Assembly: GCF_035989265.1 (NCBI RefSeq)
Contig: NZ_JAYKZX010000003.1
Location: forward strand, 248,001-312,000
Direction: 5' to 3'
DNA length: 64,000 nucleotides
DNA from: Sphingobium sp. HWE2-09
GTDB lineage: Bacteria; Pseudomonadota; Alphaproteobacteria; Sphingomonadales; Sphingomonadaceae
Shown: positions 36,297 through 45,479 of the stretch, piece by piece
Layout: every line of letters begins with the position of its first letter
How positions within the stretch are numbered: the stretch's first letter is position 1
Translations under genes and position numbers: made by a program
Notes under the pieces: model-generated
Databases searched by the model: none
The model's input: only the letters and a program-made list of their open reading frames with translations
What the model was told of the DNA's origin: nothing

Positions 36297-37705
36297 GCCA
36301 TCACCTCGCCGAAACTGTCGGGAATCGAGGGCAGCCGCAGCCATTGGGCCAACGAGTAGCGTACCTTCTCGCAATCGGCGTAAAGCAGCCGGAAGATAAG
36401 GTCGAACAGGTGCATATGGCGGCGGCAGAAGGCCGTGTCGTACCGGGGCATGTCGATCCGGCCGTAACGGGCGAGATCGTCAATCGGGTCGCGCCCGCAA
36501 TAAGGCTGGTAGGCGCATTGCATACAGGCCGGATCGAACTGGTTGGTCGCGTGGCTGTTCAACAAGTCCCGTGCCTCGCTGTCCCAGCCCGTTTCGATCG
36601 TGCCGATCGACAGGTCGATGACGCCGGAGCGCGACAGCATCCGGGCCTCATCGGTCGGATAAACGGCCCCGTCATGGTCCACCACAATATAGTCGTGGCC
36701 CATCGGGTTCGGGTTACGCAGATCGACGTGGCGCTCGCGTCCCGGCTGGAATATCCGCCGCAATCCGATGCTGAAATAGGTTTCCTCCAGCACTCGGTCC
36801 TGATCCGCCCAGTTGCGTTCGATCAGGCGGTGGATGAAGCCTTCGTAATAGCTGCGCCACGCCTCGTCCTGCTCGCGCGCCTGCTTGTGCCGCTTGCGGG
36901 CAAAACCCTGATAGTTGATCGGGCGCAGGAAAATGCTGTCCATGCCATAGGCAACATAAGCGTCGATCAGGTCGTCAGCCGCTGGCGGCGTTGCCGCATT
37001 GATCGTCGGCAGCGCCGATACCTTGCTTGGGCCATAGCGGTTCACGATGAAGCGCAGGTTGCGGAAAAAGGCCGATGTCGTTCCTGCGTCTTTTGTGCGG
37101 TGACGACCATGCGTGACTTCATCGCCGTCGAGCGATGTACTGATAAACACATCGGGCCTGTCGAAGATGGCCAGCAACTCGTCGTCAATATGCTGGAGGT
37201 TTGAGCAAATGACGAACTGGCGCTGCGCAAAACGCTCCGCTTTCTCCATCACTGCCAGGAGGAGGTCCGGGCGCAATGTTGGCTCGCCGCCCTGAAACTC
37301 GATCTTGAGGCGGTCACAGGCAAGACCGTCAATCATCGCCAGGACCGCCGCCAGAGTTTCTTCGCTCCAGTCGAAACCGGTGCGGTCGATATTCACCCGC
37401 GAGACTTGGCAATAGCTGCAATCGAGGTTGCAGCGGAGCGTCGGCACGAGAATCAGATAATCGAGCGGCGCGGCTGGCGCGATCCTCCGCGCCACCGCCC
37501 GGCTATGCGCCGCGAACGCGAGGCTGTCAGCGTTCTCAATCAGATGTCCAGCCGCCCGCAGACTGAATCTGTCGCCTTCCGTTTCGGCACCATCGACCAG
37601 TCGCCCGACAAAGGCATCGGCCCCAAGGAAAAAACGCCCACTGTCATTGACGAAAATCGTTGCCCCGTCAGGTAACGCCCGCGACCGGAGCGGCAGGAAG
37701 CTCAT
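36293..37705 (-). CDS. hxsB: His-Xaa-Ser system radical SAM maturase HxsB
   Basis: 470-aa radical SAM protein. N-terminal ~80 residues resemble a peptide-recognition region; the cluster motif is RCNLDCSYC (Cys92, 96, 99), followed by KIEFQGGEPTLRPDLLL and FVICSNLQHID. The C-terminal part has CMQCAYQPYCGRDP and a further Cys (TAFCRRH), a SPASM-like auxiliary-cluster arrangement found in maturases of peptide natural products. Coupled by ATGA overlaps to both hxsD and hxsC. Reaction not established. Confidence 0.9.
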   Translation of the reverse strand: MSFLPLRSRALPDGATIFVNDSGRFFLGADAFVGRLVDGAETEGDRFSLRAAGHLIENADSLAFAAHSRAVARRIAPAAPLDYLILVPTLRCNLDCSYCQVSRVNIDRTGFDWSEETLAAVLAMIDGLACDRLKIEFQGGEPTLRPDLLLAVMEKAERFAQRQFVICSNLQHIDDELLAIFDRPDVFISTSLDGDEVTHGRHRTKDAGTTSAFFRNLRFIVNRYGPSKVSALPTINAATPPAADDLIDAYVAYGMDSIFLRPINYQGFARKRHKQAREQDEAWRSYYEGFIHRLIERNWADQDRVLEETYFSIGLRRIFQPGRERHVDLRNPNPMGHDYIVVDHDGAVYPTDEARMLSRSGVIDLSIGTIETGWDSEARDLLNSHATNQFDPACMQCAYQPYCGRDPIDDLARYGRIDMPRYDTAFCRRHMHLFDLIFRLLYADCEKVRYSLAQWLRLPSIPDSFGEVMA

Positions 37706-37950
37706 GACAGCAGGTTTTCGAGCAGCATGGCACGCCGCGAACGGGCCCGATTGAGCAGTTTCCTATTGAGCAGCGCCGCGCGCCATATCCGGCGCAGGCC
37801 GTCTGCATCGGGCGCTCCTGACAGTTCAATCGCGGTATCGGTTAGCTTGACCTGCACTCCCGCGTAAGTCGATATGATCCATAATGCCGCTGCATCTTCG
37901 CCCGCCGCAAATGCCGCCCCTGTTTGGCGGGCTATCATCGTCTGACCCAT
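37702..37950 (-). CDS. hxsD: Probable His-Xaa-Ser system protein HxsD
   Basis: 82-aa protein, first gene of the operon. It has a beta-strand region (VQVKLTDTAIELSG) and a basic C-terminal helix (IWRAALLNRKLLNRARSRRA), in line with the small HxsD component, which may bind the HxsA leader for the radical SAM enzymes (inference). Identification relies largely on position; sequence resemblance is weak. ATG 37950 follows GGGGGAAGCA; upstream in-frame ATGs at 37971 and 37992 are less well placed. Confidence 0.7.
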   Translation of the reverse strand: MGQTMIARQTGAAFAAGEDAAALWIISTYAGVQVKLTDTAIELSGAPDADGLRRIWRAALLNRKLLNRARSRRAMLLENLLS

Positions 37951-38095
37951 TGCTTCCCCCAAAAGCGCCATTTGCAATTGGGTATGGAACATCCTGCACC
38001 ACCACAAGCATAAATACGTCCGATCGCATGTGTTTGTGTGGCTTGCGCCGCAGCTATGCTTTGGTAACCATGGTTGCAATGTTAGGAGCATAGTT

Positions 38096-38749
38096 TTGAA
38101 CCATCCTAAAGGTCATCGCCACAAAGCGGCATCTGACGAGGCCAAAGCTCCGCAGACCTCGATCATAATCTGGGCAGGCGTTGGTGTGATCGCCCTGCTC
38201 GCAGTGATCGGCCAGTGTTCTTCATCAAACACCGGCGGCAGCACAGCCACGGAAGCCTCCAACACGGCGCAGGCGGCAATCAGTGAAGCTATTGCCATAC
38301 AGGCTCCCCCACCGGTTCTCGCACTCAAGGGTTCCAGCGTCAAAGGTGGCGAAGCGAACCTGAAGAAGGTGGCGGTCGAGGGACTGCCGGGCGAAATGAT
38401 ATATAGTCAGAATTGTTACGATGCACTTGGCCGTCATTTCAGCTGGAATAAACTCGATATTTGCGGCGCATTCGACATGGCTGCCGTTCGTGATCTTGGC
38501 GACAGCGATGCCACGGGCTTCGCAAAGGAAACCGCATGGTTCGAGAACGAGACGGCAGCCGGGCGCTATCTCAAGGCCGCTGTCGCGGCAGGCGAGACGG
38601 AGGAAAGCGCCGATCAGCGTCTGAGCGATTTACAAGCTAGAATTGTAAAATCATCTGCGGCCGAAAAGCCGGAGCCCATTCCGGCCGACGCTGTCAACGA
38701 TGAAGAGAACGACTCCGATACCGATTCTTCCGCCGTGATGAACACATAA
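38096..38749 (+). CDS. Membrane-anchored hypothetical protein divergent from hxs operon
   Basis: 217 aa from a TTG start that follows AGGAG (38084-38088). A basic N-terminus (NHPKGHRHK) precedes one transmembrane helix (SIIIWAGVGVIALLAVIG, about residues 23-40), then a Ser/Thr-rich linker and a periplasmic domain with two Cys (SQNCYDAL and LDICGAF) and an acidic, disordered tail. No family recognised. Divergent from hxsD with about 145 bases between, so it may share control with, or be a partner of, the Hxs system. Confidence 0.7.
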   Translation: MNHPKGHRHKAASDEAKAPQTSIIIWAGVGVIALLAVIGQCSSSNTGGSTATEASNTAQAAISEAIAIQAPPPVLALKGSSVKGGEANLKKVAVEGLPGEMIYSQNCYDALGRHFSWNKLDICGAFDMAAVRDLGDSDATGFAKETAWFENETAAGRYLKAAVAAGETEESADQRLSDLQARIVKSSAAEKPEPIPADAVNDEENDSDTDSSAVMNT

Positions 38750-38839
38750 GCTGGCTACGCAGGATCATAGACGATCTGGCCGATGAGGATTTGCAAGCCT
38801 GCGTGAAGTTTTTGGTCCACATCTACAGGGGATGCGCCG

Positions 38840-38973
38840 ATGCAGGTCGCCATCGAGATTGGCAGGCTGGCGCCGGCGGACAATCAGGATGGCATCGCGA
38901 TATGGAAGCGCGTCGCTCTTTTAGTCAGCGACGCAATGGGGTTTGAAGCCGTCCAGCCCGTGACAGAACATTG
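38840..38973 (+). pseudogene. Short relic resembling a DUF6961-type protein
   Basis: 44 codons: MQVAIEIGRLAPADNQDGIA then IWKRVALLVSDAM, recalling the C-terminal half of small DUF6961 proteins that accompany S24/RadC loci in sphingomonads. A matching upstream piece (ACVKFLVHIYRGCADA) is readable in another frame just before. Identity is a guess. Confidence 0.3.
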
Positions 38974-39005
38974 ATGACCACTAATGTTCGCGCTACCTGC
39001 CCGAT

Positions 39006-39206
39006 TGCAATGCGGCCTATATCCAACAATTTATCCGGCGCGGCACGCCGCGCTAACTGGACGAAGATGATCGGCGTATCATCGCTGCCTATTTCGGTGT
39101 CTCCGAGGTGACGCTACTTGTGCAAACGAAGATCGAAAGCACGGTCCGATACCTCGGCGTTGATGTGGAGGACGCTTTAACTCTCGCAGAGGGCCCCGAA
39201 ATCTAA
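39006..39206 (+). pseudogene. Fused relic: S24 repressor N-terminus joined to integrase C-terminus
   Basis: In one frame, NAAYIQQFIRRGTPR, an in-frame TAA (39054-39056), LDEDDRRIIAAYFGV and SEVTL match the repressor encoded at 10470-11132. From about 39117 the same frame continues TKIESTVRYLGVDVEDALTL and AEGPEI with a stop at 39204-39206, matching the end of the integrase at 15740-16372. Differences from that integrase are nearly all synonymous over 26 codons. The junction falls at CTTG, shared with the integrase. See findings. Confidence 0.8.
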
Positions 39207-39210
39207 GGCT

Positions 39211-39234
39211 GGCTCCTCGTCGCTGCGAGGAGCC
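39211..39234 (+). terminator. Second copy of the integrase-trailing hairpin
   Basis: GGCTCCTCG (39211-39219) pairs with CGAGGAGCC (39226-39234), a perfect 9-bp stem. It is the counterpart of the hairpin at 16381-16404 in the same position after the integrase stop. Confidence 0.55.
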
Positions 39235-39622
39235 AGGGTCTGGGCTGCGGCGGTCACGCACCAATCATCAAAATCGCAAAAGCGGAAGGTCTGCTGCCGG
39301 GGACGAAAATTTGGCTACTGAATGACCGGGAAGGGTCGTTTTGCCACGCGCCGGATGATGCATAGTGGCTAAGTCGGCGCTGCTGTGCACGACACCTCTC
39401 GACAAAAACAGATGTTAAAAAGTCTTGGAGATTCAGCGTTGAAAAGGAAATCGCGCAAAGGCTCATTCTCCGTCGGCCTCAAGTCTAGCGGTGTTCTCGA
39501 TTGGCGGTGGTCCACGGTATCTCAAGGGTGTGTAGGACAACTACGTCACCGGCGGCGAGATGATTTTTGATGTGCCGTGCTCTGAGATGGCACCACTCCG
39601 GCATCTACGCATTCATAGCCGA
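39235..39622. other. Intergenic region, no gene seen
   Basis: Between the relic integrase tail and the FAD/NAD(P)-binding gene. Several short open frames exist but none has a ribosome site or recognisable product. The promoter of the downstream gene pair should be here. Confidence 0.35.
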
Positions 39623-41269
39623 ATGACCGCCTCCATTGCCTTTGTCGGTGCCGGACCGACCACCCTCTATACGCTCAAGGCGTTTGTTGAGCATGCAGCC
39701 CGCCCCGCGAGGATCACCATCTTCGAGCAACAGGCGCGCGCTGGTCTTGGTACGCCGTATCGACCGGGGTGGAACGATCCGGCCATGCTTTCGAACATTG
39801 CGAGCGTTGAAATCCCGCCGCTGTGCGAGACGCTTCTTGCCTGGCTCAACCGTCAAAGCCGCAAACGGCTCATAAGTTTGGGCATCGATCCCAAGGATAT
39901 TGATGACCGCGCTTTTTACCTGCGCGTTGCACTGGGGCGATACTTCCTCGACCAGTTCGACAGGCTCGTGGACGAGGCGCGTGATAAGGGGTTCATCATC
40001 GATATCCGAACCGGCCGTCGCGTTTTGGATATGTCTGTCCAGGGCAATGGCGTTCAATTGGAGATTGAAGGGGAGGACGAGGATATAGCTGACAATCGTT
40101 TCGATTTCGTCGTCATGGCGACTGGCCATCAGTGGCCGGACGAACCCGAAGCGCGGCCTGGCTATTTTCTTAGCCCATGGCCAGCTTCGGCTCTTAAGCG
40201 CATCAACGCCGTCAATGTTGGTATTCGCGGCAGCTCTCTCACGGCAATCGACGCGGTCGTCGCCCTGGCTACTGCGCATGGCGCATTCATCGATGGTGCG
40301 GATGGCAGCGTTGAATATCGGATCGGGGCGGGTTCGGAAGGACTTAGACTGACGATGATGTCGCGTAAGGGGTTGTTGCCGGAAGCGGATTTCTACCATC
40401 CGATACCCTATGAGCCACTGGCCTTTTGTACGCATGAGGCGATCGCAGCACTGATCGAGGCTCAGACCGAGGATCTTCTCGGGCAGGCCTATGCGCTTTT
40501 CAAGCAGGAACTGGCGCACGCCGATCCTGCTTATGCCGATCATGTCGGACTGGCCGATCTGGCCTTGAAAGATTTCGCGGAGCGCTTTTTCGCCGACCGC
40601 GTAGATGCTGATCCGTTTAAATGGGCGGCCTCAAATTTGCGGGAGGCGCAAGCCAATTTCGACCAACAAATTACGGTGCCGTGGCGCTATGCCATCCTGC
40701 GGATGCACGAAGTGCTGGCGCTGATCATCCCGCATCTTGACGAAGAGGCGCTGGAATCCTTCGGCAAGCATTTGAAGCCTGCCTTCGTCGATGAATATGC
40801 GAGTGTTCCCCATCTCTCCATCCAGCGGCTCCTTGCTCTTCATCGCGCGGGCCACCTTGAAGTGCTCGCGCTTGGGAATGACTATCGCGTGGAGACACAT
40901 GGGGTAGATCCCGGCGCCAACGTCGTCATGAACGGAAAGCGGCGCCATTATAACGTGTTCATCGATGCGACTGGCCAACGCCCGCTCGAAGCCGATGATT
41001 TCCCATTCCCGACGCTTCTTGAACAAGGCATCGTTCTGGACGCGCAAGATGCAGACGCGGGCGCCACTAAGGGAATCTCGGTGGATGAGACATTCCACCC
41101 GGCATCTTCCGATCCGCGCGCGCAACGGCTATTCTGTCTCAGCCTTCCCTTCATCCTGGGCCGTCATCCCTTTGTTCAGGGGATCACCAGTTCGCATGAG
41201 ATGGGCGGTATCGTTGGGGAGGAACTCGCTCGCATGATTGCTGCCCCTGTTCGGGCTGACGCGGCATGA
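39623..41269 (+). CDS. FAD/NAD(P)-binding oxidoreductase-like protein
   Basis: 548 aa. A dinucleotide-binding fold opens the protein (IAFVGAGPTTLYTLKAFVEH, then ITIFEQQ), followed by GTPYRPGWNDPAML and the second conserved strand FVVMATGHQWP, as in the FAD-NAD(P)-binding (NAD_binding_9) family of unknown function. The C-terminal part has YNVFIDATGQRPLE and a final GITSSHEMGGIVGEEL. No reaction can be named. ATG 39623 is chosen because the Rossmann strand follows at once; in-frame codons back to 39560 lack a ribosome site. Overlaps the DUF1543 gene by ATGA. Confidence 0.82.
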   Translation: MTASIAFVGAGPTTLYTLKAFVEHAARPARITIFEQQARAGLGTPYRPGWNDPAMLSNIASVEIPPLCETLLAWLNRQSRKRLISLGIDPKDIDDRAFYLRVALGRYFLDQFDRLVDEARDKGFIIDIRTGRRVLDMSVQGNGVQLEIEGEDEDIADNRFDFVVMATGHQWPDEPEARPGYFLSPWPASALKRINAVNVGIRGSSLTAIDAVVALATAHGAFIDGADGSVEYRIGAGSEGLRLTMMSRKGLLPEADFYHPIPYEPLAFCTHEAIAALIEAQTEDLLGQAYALFKQELAHADPAYADHVGLADLALKDFAERFFADRVDADPFKWAASNLREAQANFDQQITVPWRYAILRMHEVLALIIPHLDEEALESFGKHLKPAFVDEYASVPHLSIQRLLALHRAGHLEVLALGNDYRVETHGVDPGANVVMNGKRRHYNVFIDATGQRPLEADDFPFPTLLEQGIVLDAQDADAGATKGISVDETFHPASSDPRAQRLFCLSLPFILGRHPFVQGITSSHEMGGIVGEELARMIAAPVRADAA

Positions 41270-41766
41270 AATTGTTCGCAATCTATATCGGCGGCGAACA
41301 TCCTGCCGCTCACATAGAAATTCATGATGTACGGTTCATAGTGGCACCGTCTTTAAAGGCCACGCATGATGCGCTTCGCCGTCAATGGTGGGGTACGCCC
41401 GGGACGCTGCATATCGATTGTTGGGCCGAGATCGACCACGTAGACGGCTATGACGTCCTGCTGCGGCCAGACCCATATAAGGGTCGCGAACGACTCTTTT
41501 TTGTCAATCTAGGTGGTTACGACCCGGCTGACTTCGCCGAACAGCATCGCAACATGTTCGTTGTCGCCGAAAATGTGACCCAGGCCAAGGCGCGCGCGAT
41601 GTCAACAATTCCTGCGTGGAAGGAAGGCCATCGCGACGATCTATATGAGGCTGAGAAGGCGTTCGCTCTCAATGAGGTTGTTGGCGAAAAACTTCACATC
41701 CACCTGGTCGCCACGCAAACGGCGCGACCACCGAAATTTGCCTGCCGTTACACCCCACTAAAGTAA
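41266..41766 (+). CDS. DUF1543 domain protein
   Basis: 166 aa with two DUF1543-like repeats: LFAIYIGGEHPAAHIEIHDV with FIVAPSLKATHDALRRQWWG, then LFFVNLGGYDP with FVVAENVTQAKARAM. Function of the family is unknown. ATGA overlap with the FAD-binding protein gene suggests they act together; sphingomonads often pair them. Confidence 0.85.
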   Translation: MKLFAIYIGGEHPAAHIEIHDVRFIVAPSLKATHDALRRQWWGTPGTLHIDCWAEIDHVDGYDVLLRPDPYKGRERLFFVNLGGYDPADFAEQHRNMFVVAENVTQAKARAMSTIPAWKEGHRDDLYEAEKAFALNEVVGEKLHIHLVATQTARPPKFACRYTPLK

Positions 41767-41778
41767 GAGCATACGAAA

Positions 41779-41802
41779 ACGCCGCCCTGAGGAGGGCGGC
41801 GT
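41779..41802. terminator. Perfect 10-bp hairpin, probably bidirectional terminator
   Basis: ACGCCGCCCT (41779-41788), GAGG loop, AGGGCGGCGT (41793-41802). It lies between two convergent genes and could stop both transcripts; only weak T-richness on either side. Confidence 0.6.
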
Positions 41803-41824
41803 ATCATTCGGCAGAAATCAAAAA

Positions 41825-42004
41825 TTACTTCGTGCCGGTGCCTGGTTCAGAAGTCTTTGGCGCTTTGCCATCTTCTATCCGACCCTCATTGCGCAAATCG
41901 CGTCCTTCCTGTGCCTTCTTTTGGCTTTCGGCTGACTTGCCGTGCTCAAACGCCTCTTCCTTGACGTAGCCAGCTGCTTCTTTTGCTTTTCCTTCGATGC
42001 TCAT
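41825..42004 (-). CDS. Small hydrophilic stress-type protein (CsbD-like)
   Basis: 59 aa: MSIEGKAKEAAGYVKEEAFE, then a Lys/Glu/Gln-rich stretch (GKSAESQKKAQEGRDLRNEG) and a flexible end (PGTGTK). The GKAKEAAGYVKEE opening is like CsbD/YjbJ general stress proteins. ATG 42004 follows AGGAG. Expressed towards the 41779 hairpin. Confidence 0.65.
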   Translation of the reverse strand: MSIEGKAKEAAGYVKEEAFEHGKSAESQKKAQEGRDLRNEGRIEDGKAPKTSEPGTGTK

Positions 42005-42090
42005 CAGTCTCTCCTATGTGACACTGCTTTGATAACGAGCCGAGTTAGTCAGTGTTCCCTTGATTGATTGGAACATGACACACAGGAATT

Positions 42091-42225
42091 TTAGATTAAA
42101 TTTTCGCCGATGATCTGGAGTTCGCCGATGATCTGGAGAAAGACCGCCGTTTTGGGCAGGCCTGTCCTTACCGCCCTGTGTCGCAGCGCGAACGCCGCGA
42201 CGGAACCCAGGGCTATTAAAATCAT
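42091..42225 (-). CDS. Possible tiny membrane protein containing the tandem repeat
   Basis: 44 codons: MILIALGSVAAFALRHRAVR with a hydrophobic start, ending LQIIGE LQIIGE NLI because of the 18-bp tandem repeat. Small single-helix proteins of this kind are common near stress genes, but there is no clear ribosome site, so expression is doubtful. Confidence 0.3.
   Translation of the reverse strand: MILIALGSVAAFALRHRAVRTGLPKTAVFLQIIGELQIIGENLI
42103..42138. repeat. Exact 18-bp tandem duplication
   Basis: TTCGCCGATGATCTGGAG occurs twice head to tail (42103-42120, 42121-42138) without mismatch, in the spacer upstream of the PAS kinase gene. Confidence 0.9.
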
Positions 42226-42270
42226 TACGGCTTCGGCGTAAGTCTGGCCAAACGATTTTAAGGGGGGAAT

Positions 42271-45105
42271 GTGACAAACGACTGGCCTGACGTTTTCCCT
42301 GGCGATTCCAAAATGAGTGCAATCATGCGAGCGCATGATTGGAACGCATCGAACTTAGGTCCGCCTGATCGATGGTCCGAAGAACTCAAGGCGTCGCTAC
42401 GGCTCATGCTCCTGTCTCGGTTTGAGATGTGGCTTGGCTGGGGAGAAGATCTCAACTTCTTCTACAATGACGCCTATATTCCCACTTTAGGGTCCAAACA
42501 TCCAACAGCGCTGGGTCGGCCCATGTCACAGGTATGGAAGGAAGTCTTTGAGGACGTCCGGGATCGCATTGTCTCAGTCATGCAAGATGGGGTTGCGACC
42601 TGGGACGAACAGTTGCTTCTCCTCCTTGAGCGCAACGGCTATCCCGAAGAGACGTATCACACATTTTCTTATAGTCCGCTGATGGGTAGTGGGGGCGCTA
42701 TCGAAGGTCTGATGTGCGTCGTTCGCGAGGAGACGGACAGGGTTATCAATGAACGGCGCATCAAACAATTGAATGATCTGTCCGCAGCTTTGCTCCGGTC
42801 ACAAAGTCGATCAGAAGTTATCGGCTCGGTTCGTGCCCAGTTTGGTAATGAAAGCCGGGACTTTCCGTTCGCCAACCTCCAATTGTTCGATTTACCAGAC
42901 AGTCCCTATCCCGCCATGGGAGACGCGACGCCCTGGCCAGTGACGGCCATTCAGCCAGGCGAAAAGCAGGCGGTGGTCGCACTGGATCGCGCCTCGCGGG
43001 ATTTGCCGGCCGGACCTTGGGAGATACCGCCACGTGATGCGTTGATCGTCGCGGTGGAACAGCCTGGCGAGGCCCAGGCCATCGGTGCTCTCGTGATGGG
43101 CTTAAACCCCTACCGCCTGCTGGATGCAGCAACCCGTGATTTCGCCAACCTTATCGCTGCGCAGATCGCAGGTGCGCTGGGCACCATCGATGCCGTTTCA
43201 GCCCAACGACGCGACCGCGATCGACTGTGGTCACTTAGTCAGGACCTGATGCTGGTTTGCGACTTTGATGGCGTCATTCGCTCGGTTAACCCATCAGCGA
43301 CCCGGCTCTTGGGGTGGCAAGAAGATGAGATGGTTGGACAGGTCCTGGCCGACTTCGTGCATCCCGAAGATTTATCTGCCACGGCCAAGGAAGTCAAAAA
43401 GCTGGCTCAGGGTGTCACGACCCTTCTCTTTGAGAACCGTTATCGCTGCCGTGACGGGAGCTATCGACTGCTCGACTGGAATGCGGTGCCTGATGCGGGG
43501 CGCATCCACGCCGTGGCACGTGACATAACTCAGGAACGTCAGCTCGCTCGCGACCGGGAACGGATCTGGGCGCTCTCCCCGATCGTGAAGGTGGTGGCGA
43601 CGACCCAAGGCGTCATCAACGCCGTAAATCCATCCTGGACGAAGACACTCGGATGGAGTGAAGCCGATACCGTCGGTCGCAATCTCCTCGAATTTGTCGC
43701 GCAGGACCAGGAAGCTGCGCAGCGTCGATTGACCAAACTGTCGCGGCCCAATGCTGCAGTCGTGGATTCGCAAAGCGTTTTTCGCGCGCAGGACGGCAGC
43801 CACCGAAGCTTCGCTTGGACCACTGTACCGGAAGGCGGAATGCTCTATCTGTTCGGCCGGGATATTACCGCCGAAACCGAAGCGGCCAACGCCCTTGCCG
43901 CGACTGAGGAGGCGTTGCGCCAGAGCCAGAAGATGGAGGCGGTGGGACAGTTAACCGGTGGCATCGCCCATGATTTCAACAATCTGCTGGCCGGGGTTCT
44001 CGGCAATCTGGAATTGCTGGAACTGCGTATTTCCCAAGGCCGCCTGGAGGCGATCGGTCGCCATCTCGAAACTGCGCAAGGCGCTGCAAAGCGGGCTGCT
44101 GCGTTGACGCAGAGACTGCTCGCCTTTTCCCGCCGACAGACGTTGGATCCCACAGCCGTCAATGTAAACCGGCTGATTTCTGGCTTGGAAGACCTCATAC
44201 GCCGCACCGTAGGGCCTTCCATAGAGATTGAAGTGGTTGGATCGGGCGGGTTGTGGATGACATTGGTCGATCGCTACCAGCTGGAAAATGCACTTTTGAA
44301 TCTATGCATCAATGCGCGAGATGCGATGCCGGATGGCGGACGGCTGACGATCGAAACAGCCAATAAATGGCTAGACGCCCGCATGGCCCGCGAACGAGAG
44401 TTACCCCCTGGTCAATATGTGTCGCTATGCGTGAGCGACACCGGAACCGGCATGACCCCTGACGTGATCGCCCGCGCTTTTGATCCGTTCTTCACGACCA
44501 AGCCGCTGGGCGAAGGCACGGGTCTTGGTCTTTCGATGATCTATGGCTTCGTAAGACAATCGGGCGGACAGGTACGGATTTATTCGGAAGTCGGCGAAGG
44601 CACGACCATGTGCCTATACCTTCCAAGGCATATGGGACCCGCAACTGAGATCGAGCAGGAATTGCGGCCGACGCAGCTTGATGCTGGTGGACATGGGGAG
44701 ACCGTGCTGGTCGTTGATGACGAGGCCTCCGTTCGCTCGCTCATCGTCGATGTTCTGACCGACGGGGGATATCATGTCATTGAAGCCGCAGATGGTCCCA
44801 GCGGTCTAAAGGTGCTTCAGTCTGATCTACGCATCGACCTTCTCATCACGGATGTGGGTTTGCCCGGGGGAATGAATGGCCGTCAGGTCGCAGACGCTGG
44901 CCGAGTCGGACGTCCCAAACTCAAGATTTTGTTCATCACTGGCTATGCGGAAAATGCCGTCATCGGCAACGGATTGCTAGAGCATGATATGCATGTGATT
45001 ACCAAACCCTTCGGAATCGAGGCCATCGCCAGCAAAGTTCGTGAGATGATAGACGAAGGTGACAAACTAGGCAGCCGATCAGCGACCGGCCAATCTGATC
45101 CTTAA
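42271..45105 (+). CDS. Multi-PAS hybrid sensor histidine kinase
   Basis: 944-aa cytoplasmic kinase from a GTG start with AGGGGGG in front. Order: N-terminal PAS-like region (about 30-150), GAF-like region (about 165-310), two PAS domains ([40 protein letters not shown]), HisKA with [18 protein letters not shown], HATPase ([28 protein letters not shown]) and a C-terminal REC domain ([18 protein letters not shown]; phospho-Asp in [11 protein letters not shown]). No transmembrane helices, so the signal is likely internal (redox, light or ligand). No response regulator gene adjoins it, so output is unknown. Confidence 0.9.
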   Translation: MTNDWPDVFPGDSKMSAIMRAHDWNASNLGPPDRWSEELKASLRLMLLSRFEMWLGWGEDLNFFYNDAYIPTLGSKHPTALGRPMSQVWKEVFEDVRDRIVSVMQDGVATWDEQLLLLLERNGYPEETYHTFSYSPLMGSGGAIEGLMCVVREETDRVINERRIKQLNDLSAALLRSQSRSEVIGSVRAQFGNESRDFPFANLQLFDLPDSPYPAMGDATPWPVTAIQPGEKQAVVALDRASRDLPAGPWEIPPRDALIVAVEQPGEAQAIGALVMGLNPYRLLDAATRDFANLIAAQIAGALGTIDAVSAQRRDRDRLWSLSQDLMLVCDFDGVIRSVNPSATRLLGWQEDEMVGQVLADFVHPEDLSATAKEVKKLAQGVTTLLFENRYRCRDGSYRLLDWNAVPDAGRIHAVARDITQERQLARDRERIWALSPIVKVVATTQGVINAVNPSWTKTLGWSEADTVGRNLLEFVAQDQEAAQRRLTKLSRPNAAVVDSQSVFRAQDGSHRSFAWTTVPEGGMLYLFGRDITAETEAANALAATEEALRQSQKMEAVGQLTGGIAHDFNNLLAGVLGNLELLELRISQGRLEAIGRHLETAQGAAKRAAALTQRLLAFSRRQTLDPTAVNVNRLISGLEDLIRRTVGPSIEIEVVGSGGLWMTLVDRYQLENALLNLCINARDAMPDGGRLTIETANKWLDARMARERELPPGQYVSLCVSDTGTGMTPDVIARAFDPFFTTKPLGEGTGLGLSMIYGFVRQSGGQVRIYSEVGEGTTMCLYLPRHMGPATEIEQELRPTQLDAGGHGETVLVVDDEASVRSLIVDVLTDGGYHVIEAADGPSGLKVLQSDLRIDLLITDVGLPGGMNGRQVADAGRVGRPKLKILFITGYAENAVIGNGLLEHDMHVITKPFGIEAIASKVREMIDEGDKLGSRSATGQSDP

Positions 45106-45217
45106 GGAGCCGCCTTAGCGCGCGTCTTCCCGCTTTTCATTTTTGAACCGGACTTTTTGCCATTGGCGGAACCCGCGACATCATCACGCCGTTAGCTGCC
45201 CACCTGTAGGAGAGCGC

Positions 45218-45427
45218 GTGGTGGAAGACAAGAGGATGGGCCAGAATCCGGAAGCGGATCAACGGCCAGCAGCGACGGGCAGCCTCTATGAGCAGGCCGC
45301 TCCGAAATCCAACGCTTCCCCATCCCAGAAAGAACGAACGATGACTGCGCGGGCGCGCGCAGATCGCGACAGGGCGGCGTTGCGTGCAACGGGCCATGGC
45401 GATCATCAGGGCGAAGAAGGCTTTTGA
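45218..45427 (+). CDS. Hypothetical small hydrophilic protein
   Basis: 69 aa, rich in Ala, Arg, Gln and Glu (MGQNPEADQRPAATGSLYEQ; ARADRDRAALRATGHGDHQG), predicted disordered. GTG 45218 or 45221 follows GTAGGAGAG. No family recognised. Ends 52 bases before the Mfd-like gene. Confidence 0.45.
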   Translation: MVEDKRMGQNPEADQRPAATGSLYEQAAPKSNASPSQKERTMTARARADRDRAALRATGHGDHQGEEGF

Positions 45428-45479
45428 GTCGTCTTACCCTCGGACCTGATATGGTTGATGTTAGCGCCGCGGTGGAGAA

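Noticed and set aside
42103..42138. Two-copy 18-bp repeat considered as a minimal CRISPR or iteron array
   Set aside because: Copies are directly abutting without spacers and only two are present.
45104..45180. Lys-rich minus-strand tail ([19 protein letters not shown]) after the PAS kinase
   Set aside because: Looks like the end of a small basic protein but has a stop just upstream and no start codon.
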